From Hyphomicrobiales bacterium (GTDB taxonomy: Bacteria > Pseudomonadota > Alphaproteobacteria > Rhizobiales > Aestuariivirgaceae), in assembly GCA_027067085.1 (NCBI GenBank), contig JAMOMM010000199.1, forward strand, positions 1 to 12,597: 12,597 nucleotides of DNA, in the 5' to 3' direction. The notes below the pieces were generated by a model. The model was not told the origin of the DNA and did no database searches. It saw nothing but the letters and a program-made list of their open reading frames with translations. Below are positions 7,090 through 12,597 of the stretch, one piece after another; the first letter of the stretch is position 1; the number at the start of each line of letters is the position of its first letter. The position numbers were made by a program, and so were the translations under genes.

Positions 7090-7118
7090 TTGTGGGACAT
7101 ATCATATTTTGCTGTTAT
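7090..7118 (+). promoter_or_regulatory. Possible promoter of pepN
   Basis: TTGTGG (7090-7095), 17 bases, then TGTTAT (7113-7118) resemble a sigma-70 promoter with 3/6 and 4/6 matches. It would start transcription around 7125, leaving a leader of about 45 bases. The region is AT-rich, so chance matches are likely. Confidence 0.25.
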
Positions 7119-7146
7119 CAATTCATACAAAGAATCACTTTAGTTT

Positions 7147-7168
7147 TAGGTAGATACATAGGTAGACA
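7147..7168 (+). repeat. Short tandem direct repeat carrying the pepN ribosome-binding site
   Basis: TAGGTAGATACA (7147-7158) is followed at once by TAGGTAGA-CA (7159-7168), the same unit lacking one T. Each copy holds AGGTAG. Only the second is at Shine-Dalgarno distance, about 8 bases before the pepN ATG at 7171. It looks like a local tandem duplication and provides two copies of a moderate ribosome-binding sequence. Confidence 0.55.
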
Positions 7169-7170
7169 TA

Positions 7171-9804
7171 ATGGCCGTAAATTCACTTCAAACAATTCAC
7201 CTTAAAGACTACCAACCCTCAGCTTACCTAATCGACCACGTTTCGCTTGATGTAAAATTAGACCCGCACAAAACCCGCGTAACGACTCGAATTGATTTTA
7301 GAACCAATCCAAAGTCGCAAACCCCTTATGGACCTTTGGTCTTGGATGGTGAAAATATTGACCTCCAGTCTATCGCGATTACTGGTGTCCCGCTTGAGCG
7401 CAATCAGTATACTGTTTCCAAAGACAAACTAATCATAACCCATATTCCACGCGAACACTTCACCTTAGAAATTGAAACCATATGTGATCCGCAAAACAAT
7501 ACCGCATTATCGGGGCTATATCGAAGTGGCGGCAATTATTGCACCCAATGTGAAGCTGAAGGATTTCGTCGTATAACATTTTTTCTTGATCGACCTGATG
7601 TTTTGGCGAAGTACCGTGTTCGTATTGAAGGAGATAAATCTGAAAATCCTGTTCTGCTTTCTAACGGCAACAAGGTTTTAGAAGGTGATATTGAAGGCAC
7701 TAATCGCCATTTTGCCATTTGGGAAGACCCGTTCCCCAAGCCAAGTTACTTGTTTGCCCTTGTGGCGGGTGACCTTGCAAAGGTTAGCGATCATTTTGTC
7801 ACCATGTCAGGACGCGATGTAACGTTAGAAATTTTTGTCGAACACGGCAAAGAAGATCGTTGTGCTTGGGCAATGGAATCTTTGAAACGCTCAATGAAGT
7901 GGGATGAAGAAGTATTTGGCCGCGAATATGATCTTGATATTTTCATGATTGTTGCGGTTTCAGATTTCAACATGGGTGCCATGGAGAACAAAGGCCTCAA
8001 CGTCTTTAATGACAAATTTATTCTGGCGCGGCCCGACACGGCTACGGATTTAGACTACATACACATTGAAGCTATTATTGCGCATGAATACTTTCACAAT
8101 TGGAGTGGCAACCGCATCACCTGTCGCGATTGGTTTCAGCTTTGCCTTAAAGAAGGGCTGACGGTTTTTCGCGATCAAGAGTTTTCTTCTGATGTGCGCT
8201 CGCGCCCTGTTAAACGCATTGGCGATGTTAGACTTTTGCGCGCCCATCAGTTCCCTGAAGATGCTGGGCCTTTGGCTCATCCCGTGCGCCCGCAAAGCTA
8301 TATGGAAATCAATAATTTTTACACGGCCACCATTTATGAAAAAGGTGCTGAAGTTGTTCGCATGATTAAAACCATTATTGGCGACACTGCTTTTCGCCAA
8401 GCAATGGATACCTATTTCCATCGCCATGATGGGGAAGCGGCAACAATTGAAGACTTCATTGCGTGCATGGCACAGGCATCTGGTCAAAACTTTGAGCAAT
8501 TTATGCAATGGTATAATGAGGCTGGTACGCCAAATGTTGTTGCGCAAGGGAACTACAATGCGATTGATAAGACATATACTTTAAAATTATCGCAAGTTAC
8601 CAAACCTACACCTGGCCAACCCGTAAAAAATCCCTTTGTGATCCCGCTGGCTTTTGGTTTGGTTGGTCCTGATGGAAATGATTTAACGGCCACGTGTGAT
8701 AACGTTGTAAATAACGGCGTTGTTATTTTAAGACAACTTGAGACGACGTTGGTGTTTGATAATATCGCCCAACAACCTGTTCTATCAATCAATCGCGGAT
8801 TTTCTGCACCGATCATTTTGCAAACAAATAACACCCAAGAAAATCTATTATTCTTAATGGCGAACGATCACGATTCTTTTAATCGTTTTGAGGCGGCCCA
8901 ACAGGTTGCCAGCACCATTATTCTTGACCGCGTCAGCACGCCAGAGCGCACACCTAACGGTCTTGATGCGTATGCGGCAGCGCTGGAAAGTATTATCAAT
9001 GATGAAACTCTAGAAGCAGCATTTGTTGCGCAAATGTTAACACTGCCATCGCAAGGCGAAACCGCGAGTAAAATTGCAACAAACGTTAACCCGCAAAGCA
9101 TTTTTGATGCGCACCAGCATGTTGCGAGCCAGTTGGGCGGACATCTTAAAGCAACCCTGTTGCACGTTCTTCAACGCCCTCTTGAGGCGACTTATTCTCC
9201 AGATGCAAATGCTGTGGGATTACGTAGTTTAAAACAAGCGGCCCTGAACTTACTTGGCGCACATGACCCAGCACTTGGCGCGAACTTGGCTTTCAAACAA
9301 TTTACGCATGCACGTCACATGAGCGATAAGTTCAATGCCCTGTCTGCTTTATCGTACCTTGATGTGCCGGAAAGAAACGAAGCTTTTGATCTGTTCTACC
9401 AAGACCACAAAGATGATCACTTGTTGGTTGATAAGTGGTTTGGATTACATGCTCAAGTGCCGTTCCCTGAAACCCTTGGGCAGATCAGAGAGCTTATGGA
9501 CCACGAAGCATTTTCGATCAAAAAACCAAATACCGTACGCGCTTTAATCGGTGGCTTTGCAATGAACAATTCAGTTTGCTTTAACGCCGATGATGGATCG
9601 GGTTATGAGTTGTTTGCCGATGTCATTATTGAGCTTGATAAAATCAATCCACAGGTTGCCGCGCGATTGTCTAGCGCCTTTAGAAGCTGGCGCATGCTTG
9701 AACCTGTCAGATCACAATTGGCTCAACAAGCCTTGCAGCGTGTTAAAGAAACTGACGGTCTTTCTAAGGATACTTTTGAAATGGCTGAACGATCTTTGGC
9801 ATAA
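7171..9804 (+). CDS. pepN: Aminopeptidase N (M1 family zinc metallopeptidase)
   Basis: Cytoplasmic zinc aminopeptidase that removes N-terminal residues from peptides late in protein turnover. The protein is 877 residues, close to the 870 of Escherichia coli PepN. The substrate-anchoring exopeptidase motif G-A-M-E-N is at 269-273. The zinc site is H-E-Y-F-H with H305, E306 and H309, and the third ligand E328 is in K-E-G-L. Y389 matches the transition-state tyrosine by spacing, and Q-C-E (126-128) in the N-terminal domain carries the other amino-terminus-binding glutamate. The rest follows the bacterial PepN layout: beta-rich N-terminal domain, catalytic domain, small beta domain and a long helical C-terminal domain from about 560. 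There is no signal peptide. The ATG at 7171 has an AGG-containing site about 8 bases upstream, and the N-terminus matches the family. It is transcribed away from the purine operon and ends in a hairpin at 9847, so it is probably a single-gene unit. Confidence 0.97.
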   Translation: MAVNSLQTIHLKDYQPSAYLIDHVSLDVKLDPHKTRVTTRIDFRTNPKSQTPYGPLVLDGENIDLQSIAITGVPLERNQYTVSKDKLIITHIPREHFTLEIETICDPQNNTALSGLYRSGGNYCTQCEAEGFRRITFFLDRPDVLAKYRVRIEGDKSENPVLLSNGNKVLEGDIEGTNRHFAIWEDPFPKPSYLFALVAGDLAKVSDHFVTMSGRDVTLEIFVEHGKEDRCAWAMESLKRSMKWDEEVFGREYDLDIFMIVAVSDFNMGAMENKGLNVFNDKFILARPDTATDLDYIHIEAIIAHEYFHNWSGNRITCRDWFQLCLKEGLTVFRDQEFSSDVRSRPVKRIGDVRLLRAHQFPEDAGPLAHPVRPQSYMEINNFYTATIYEKGAEVVRMIKTIIGDTAFRQAMDTYFHRHDGEAATIEDFIACMAQASGQNFEQFMQWYNEAGTPNVVAQGNYNAIDKTYTLKLSQVTKPTPGQPVKNPFVIPLAFGLVGPDGNDLTATCDNVVNNGVVILRQLETTLVFDNIAQQPVLSINRGFSAPIILQTNNTQENLLFLMANDHDSFNRFEAAQQVASTIILDRVSTPERTPNGLDAYAAALESIINDETLEAAFVAQMLTLPSQGETASKIATNVNPQSIFDAHQHVASQLGGHLKATLLHVLQRPLEATYSPDANAVGLRSLKQAALNLLGAHDPALGANLAFKQFTHARHMSDKFNALSALSYLDVPERNEAFDLFYQDHKDDHLLVDKWFGLHAQVPFPETLGQIRELMDHEAFSIKKPNTVRALIGGFAMNNSVCFNADDGSGYELFADVIIELDKINPQVAARLSSAFRSWRMLEPVRSQLAQQALQRVKETDGLSKDTFEMAERSLA

Positions 9805-9846
9805 AGATTGGGCTAAAATCAACTAAGCATTGACTCAATACTAAAT

Positions 9847-9875
9847 CTAAAAATCCACATTTTTAGCGTTTTTTT
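9847..9875 (+). terminator. AT-rich intrinsic terminator after pepN
   Basis: CTAAAAAT (9847-9854), loop CCAC, and ATTTTTAG (9859-9866) form a perfect 8-base-pair stem. It is followed by CG and seven T (9869-9875). The stem has one G-C pair only, so it is weak thermodynamically, but the hairpin plus T tract 43 bases after the pepN stop is the classic layout. Confidence 0.65.
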
Positions 9876-9886
9876 ACGGTAATAAC

Positions 9887-9915
9887 TGGACAAATCACCT
9901 GAGTTTCGAATCAAT
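9887..9915 (+). promoter_or_regulatory. Possible promoter of the pleC-like kinase gene
   Basis: TGGACA (9887-9892) matches the -35 consensus TTGACA at 5 of 6 positions. Seventeen bases downstream, ATCAAT (9910-9915) is a poor -10 (3/6) and overlaps the GAATC methylation site at 9908-9912. A good -35 with a poor -10 and a GANTC site in the core is the layout reported for GcrA/CcrM-controlled promoters in Caulobacter. The assignment here is inferred. Confidence 0.35.
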
Positions 9916-9931
9916 AGGGAACAATGATTCG
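9907..9931. promoter_or_regulatory. Inverted repeat with two GANTC (CcrM) sites upstream of pleC
   Basis: CGAATCA (9907-9913) and TGATTCG (9925-9931) are perfect 7-base inverted arms separated by 11 bases. Each arm contains a GANTC methylation site (GAATC 9908-9912, GATTC 9926-9930). A third GANTC (GACTC 9832-9836) lies in the same gap, nearer pepN. In alphaproteobacteria CcrM methylates GANTC and GcrA reads the methylation state at cell-cycle promoters. The location, 66 bases before the start of a PleC-type kinase, makes cell-cycle control plausible. Confidence 0.5.
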
Positions 9932-9982
9932 GTTAGGGCGGCTTAACTTAATGCCGAGTATCCATTTTACTGATTGAAAGAC

Positions 9983-9990
9983 GAGAGGGA
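9983..9990 (+). promoter_or_regulatory. Ribosome-binding site deciding the TTG start of the kinase
   Basis: GAGAGGGA lies 6 bases before TTG 9997-9999. A second TTG at 10021 has GGAGGT directly adjacent, with no spacing, and so is not usable. No ATG precedes the first membrane helix in this frame. Confidence 0.6.
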
Positions 9991-9996
9991 ACGGCT

Positions 9997-12333
9997 TTGT
10001 CAAAAGCACATCTGGGAGGTTTGTTTATTAAAGACCGTAGTTTTCGGATTCCTTTGTCTCCTCGCTGGAAACACATTACGGTATCGGAACGACTCCTAAG
10101 AAACCTCGTTACTGGTCTGATTTTTCTATTCCTAATTATCCTTGGTACAGCGCTGGTTTTACAACTTTCCAAAAACCGTGATGAGCACGTGCGCGACCAC
10201 GGCAAGGTCTCTCAATTGTATTTGCAGATAGCAGCGACTCAACTAAGTGGTGCCTTAGGGACGAGATTAGGCAAATCAAAAAACCTGATCCAACCTGATC
10301 CATTAGAATTAAAAATGAGTTTACCTCCAGAAGCAACAACGGCTGGACGGTTTTATCTTATCATTGGGGCAAAGGGTAAAATCCTCACTTCGCTCCCCCA
10401 TCATGCCGATTTAGATGGCCGCTTGATCGCCTCTATTCTTTCTGATCCTGGTTTAACAAAACTGGCTCAAGAGCAAACAAGCGTGTTTGCAACAAGCTTG
10501 CAAAATGGCACTGAGGTTTTCATTGGCAATGCATCGCTTGCCCCTTTTGCTGGCAACCTTGTTATGGTGCAACACAAAGACCAATTGCTAAGTTTGTGGC
10601 GTTCAAACGTTGCTCAAATTTCAACCCTGTTTATCGTAACGCTTGGCGTTCTGGTTTTGCTGGGTACTGCCTTTCATTGGCAGGCAGCACGCGCTGCAGA
10701 TGCTGACCAAACTCTTATCGGAGCAACGGACCGTTTAGACAAAGCCCTTGAGCGTGGACGTTGTGGCCTATGGGATTGGGACATTGCAAACGGTCGTATT
10801 TTTTGGTCAAAATCTATGTTTGAGATTTTAGGTCTCGAACCGCGCACCGACCGATTGTCTTATGGCGAAGTGGCTGACCTATTACATGCTGATGATGACC
10901 CCATCGATAACCTTGCTGAAACCATGTTGCAAGGCGGCCGCCCTGCTATCGATCAAGAGTTTCGCATGCGCCACAAAGATGGCCATTGGGTTTGGCTTAG
11001 AACACGGTGTGAACTTTCAGATGCGCCAGGTGAAGAAGCCCCTCACCTGGTTGGTATCGCCATTGATATTACCGAGCAGAAACTCAACGATCAGCTAAAC
11101 CGCGAAGCCGAACTTAGGTTGAAGGATGCCATTGAAAATATCTCAGAAGCTTTTGTGCTTTGGGACCCTGACAACAAAATGGTGATGTGTAATTCAAAGT
11201 ATCAGCAATTCCACAATCTACCAGCAAGCGTTTGTCAACCAGGTGCAGCTTATGACCAAGTGACAAAGGCTGCCAAAGAACCTGCTATTCGCCAACGCAC
11301 TTCGAAAGATACGGGCAAGAAAAACCAAGGCAGCACATTTGAAGTGCGCTTAGAAGATGGCAAGTGGCTGCAAATCAATGAACGACGCACCAAAGATGGA
11401 GGCTTTGTTTCTGTTGGCACTGACATTACACAAATCAAACAACACGGTGAGCGCTTATCGGTTTCAGAACGCGAACTAATGAAAACAGTACGCGACTTAC
11501 AAAAATCGCGGATGAGTATCGAACAACAGTCCCAACGCCTCGCTGAATTGGCTGAAAAATATTCGCAAGAAAGAAACCGGGCTGAACATGCCAACAGATC
11601 AAAGTCTGAATTCCTTGCCAATATGAGCCATGAATTACGTACGCCACTAAACGCCATTATCGGTTTTAGCGAAATCATGGAACAAGAATTTTTTGGTCCA
11701 ATCGGCACACCAAAATATTTAGAGTACGCCAAAGACATTCACCGCTCTGGTCAGTTCCTTCTTGAAGTCATCAATGACATTCTAGATATGTCAAAAATTG
11801 AGGCTGGCCGCGTTCATCTTGAATTGAGCACGTTTCATGTTGCAGACGTGGTTGAAGAATCACTTCGCATTGCTGGGCCACGTGCTTCGCAAGAAGGCAT
11901 CACGTTGGTCAATAAAGTGTCTGGTAAAGATGAAATCATGGCCGATAAGCGCGCCCTAAAACAAGTGCTTATCAATTTGATGACCAATGCTATTAAGTTC
12001 ACACCGCAGGAAGGCAAAGTGACCATTACCAGCAAGTCTTGCCCTGAAACCAATACAATTATTATTTGCGATACAGGCATCGGCATCCCGCAAATCGACC
12101 TAGAGAAGTTGGGTAATCCGTTTGAGCAAGTAGAAAACCAGTTCACTAAATCAAAAGGCGGTTCTGGATTGGGTCTTGCAATCTCGCGCTCATTGGTTGA
12201 ACTGCATGGCGGCAAGCTTTTGATTGAAAGCACCGAGAACGTAGGCACCACCGTTTCCATCGTATTTAAAAAAAAACCTGAAATGTTAGATGACGACACC
12301 AACGCCTCGCACGATGTTGAGCAAGTTGCTTAA
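9997..12333 (+). CDS. pleC: Membrane sensor histidine kinase with two PAS domains, PleC/DivJ family, probably PleC
   Basis: Inner-membrane histidine kinase of 778 residues. In order: a short cytoplasmic N-terminus, TM1 (about 36-56), an extracytoplasmic sensor segment (57-207), TM2 (about 208-226), PAS 1 (about 244-360, ending I-D-I-T-E-Q), PAS 2 (about 372-480, with S-E-A-F-V-L-W-D at 383-390), a coiled-coil linker (about 485-535), then HisKA and HATPase. The phosphorylated residue is H545 in S-H-E-L-R-T-P. The N box has N664, G1 is D-T-G-I-G-I-P (692-698) and G2 is G-G-S-G-L-G-L (721-727). The HisKA region with F-S-E-I-M, F-G-P-I-G, I-N-D-I-L-D-M-S-K-I-E-A-G-R is characteristic of the PleC/DivJ/PdhS group that acts on DivK and PleD in alphaproteobacterial polarity and division. 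Two transmembrane helices, a PAS like that of rhizobial PleC and the adjacent glnE favour PleC over DivJ or cytosolic PdhS. The start is TTG. Confidence 0.72.
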   Translation: MSKAHLGGLFIKDRSFRIPLSPRWKHITVSERLLRNLVTGLIFLFLIILGTALVLQLSKNRDEHVRDHGKVSQLYLQIAATQLSGALGTRLGKSKNLIQPDPLELKMSLPPEATTAGRFYLIIGAKGKILTSLPHHADLDGRLIASILSDPGLTKLAQEQTSVFATSLQNGTEVFIGNASLAPFAGNLVMVQHKDQLLSLWRSNVAQISTLFIVTLGVLVLLGTAFHWQAARAADADQTLIGATDRLDKALERGRCGLWDWDIANGRIFWSKSMFEILGLEPRTDRLSYGEVADLLHADDDPIDNLAETMLQGGRPAIDQEFRMRHKDGHWVWLRTRCELSDAPGEEAPHLVGIAIDITEQKLNDQLNREAELRLKDAIENISEAFVLWDPDNKMVMCNSKYQQFHNLPASVCQPGAAYDQVTKAAKEPAIRQRTSKDTGKKNQGSTFEVRLEDGKWLQINERRTKDGGFVSVGTDITQIKQHGERLSVSERELMKTVRDLQKSRMSIEQQSQRLAELAEKYSQERNRAEHANRSKSEFLANMSHELRTPLNAIIGFSEIMEQEFFGPIGTPKYLEYAKDIHRSGQFLLEVINDILDMSKIEAGRVHLELSTFHVADVVEESLRIAGPRASQEGITLVNKVSGKDEIMADKRALKQVLINLMTNAIKFTPQEGKVTITSKSCPETNTIIICDTGIGIPQIDLEKLGNPFEQVENQFTKSKGGSGLGLAISRSLVELHGGKLLIESTENVGTTVSIVFKKKPEMLDDDTNASHDVEQVA

Positions 12334-12348
12334 TAGGCGAAGTTTTCC

Positions 12349-12597
12349 TTAGGTCATGGACTCATAATCTAAACGACCTATTTCGCGATCAAAAATCTCT
12401 TTAAGTTGCACTTGGGTATCCGTTAATATTGCCTGAGCATGAGCAATATCGGGCGCTGACATCGTGGTAGAGATAAGCTTCTTTAATCCAACAGGGGCAA
12501 TTTCTGGGTCAAAAACACCGCTTACACCTAGCGTGAGAATTTGCGATAATTGTTGGTAGAGCCGACAAATGAAATCTAATTGATTAGCTACTTCTGG
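12349..12597 (-). CDS. glnE: Glutamine synthetase adenylyltransferase GlnE, C-terminal end (runs off window)
   Basis: Only the last 82 residues are in the window, read on the minus strand to TAA at 12349-12351. The fragment is helical, with R-L-Y-Q-Q-L-S-Q-I-L-T-L (12-23), G-V-F-D-P-E (27-32), G-L-K-K-L (37-41), S-A-P-D (47-50), a T-Q-V-Q-L-K-E-I-F-D segment (61-70) and R-E-I-G (71-74). This is the pattern at the C-terminus of alphaproteobacterial GlnE, the bifunctional enzyme that adenylylates and deadenylylates glutamine synthetase under PII control. The assignment rests on recalled family similarity of a short tail, helped by the frequent glnE-pleC neighbourhood in rhizobia. The gene converges on the kinase gene with 15 bases between the stop codons. 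The catalytic domains lie outside the window. Confidence 0.75.
   Translation of the reverse strand, partial: PEVANQLDFICRLYQQLSQILTLGVSGVFDPEIAPVGLKKLISTTMSAPDIAHAQAILTDTQVQLKEIFDREIGRLDYESMT

Noticed and set aside
8050..8547. 165-codon open frame on the minus strand inside pepN
   Set aside because: It lies wholly over the zinc-site coding region of pepN, has no recognisable domain or ribosome-binding site, and is a shadow of the real gene.
9943..9951. TTAACTTAA as a CtrA box
   Set aside because: The CtrA site is TTAA-N7-TTAA. Here the half-sites are one base apart, so it does not fit.
9939..9956. CGGC...GCCG arms as a second hairpin before the kinase gene
   Set aside because: Only four outer pairs match and the inner ten bases pair poorly. 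There is no T tract.
11250..12302. Two open frames of about 160 codons on the minus strand inside the kinase gene
   Set aside because: They are antisense to strongly conserved PAS, HisKA and HATPase coding sequence and their products are low-complexity, cysteine/serine-rich and unlike any family I know.
12334..12348. Terminator between the kinase gene and glnE
   Set aside because: No inverted repeat or T tract is present in the 15 bases.

Overview
The window reads as chromosomal DNA from a fairly AT-rich alphaproteobacterium, most likely Hyphomicrobiales (Rhizobiales). The evidence is the PleC/DivJ-type histidine kinase next to glnE and pepN, the rhizobial style of the xdh genes, and GANTC sites (the alphaproteobacterial CcrM methylation motif) in front of the kinase. 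No genus can be named from the sequence. Coding density is high. The two longest non-coding stretches are 177 bases (6994-7170) and 192 bases (9805-9996), and both are described below. I see no tRNA, rRNA, CRISPR array, insertion sequence or prophage.

Left part (1-6993, all on the minus strand, transcribed right to left): a compact purine-catabolism and transport operon. In transcription order it carries uraH (5-hydroxyisourate hydrolase), xdhA (Fe-S/FAD subunit of xanthine dehydrogenase), xdhB (molybdopterin subunit), xdhC (cofactor-insertion chaperone), a double-domain ABC ATPase of the BmpA/nucleoside-importer type, and the first 126 codons of its membrane permease, which runs off the window. 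The junctions are 4 bases apart, 11-base overlap, 4-base overlap, 22 bases apart and 4-base overlap, so the genes are almost certainly one transcript. The inferred logic is that the transporter brings in a purine or nucleoside, xanthine dehydrogenase oxidises hypoxanthine/xanthine to urate, and UraH acts after a urate oxidase that is not in this window.

Middle (6994-7170): a divergent control region between uraH and pepN. It holds a clean inverted repeat (7068-7079) that could be an operator, an unusual A-rich leader on the uraH side, and a duplicated ribosome-binding segment before pepN.

Right part (7171-12597): pepN (aminopeptidase N) on the plus strand ends in an AT-rich hairpin with a T tract. 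After it lies a regulatory gap with three GANTC sites, two of them forming a 25-base inverted repeat. Next comes a two-transmembrane, two-PAS histidine kinase that I assign to PleC. The kinase converges with the 3' end of glnE (minus strand), with only 15 bases between the stop codons. This half is housekeeping and cell-cycle material, functionally separate from the purine operon.

I did not find an undescribed system. The genes belong to known families. The most interesting signals are regulatory: the GANTC cluster before pleC, the inverted repeat between uraH and pepN, and several non-ATG or decoy start sites.
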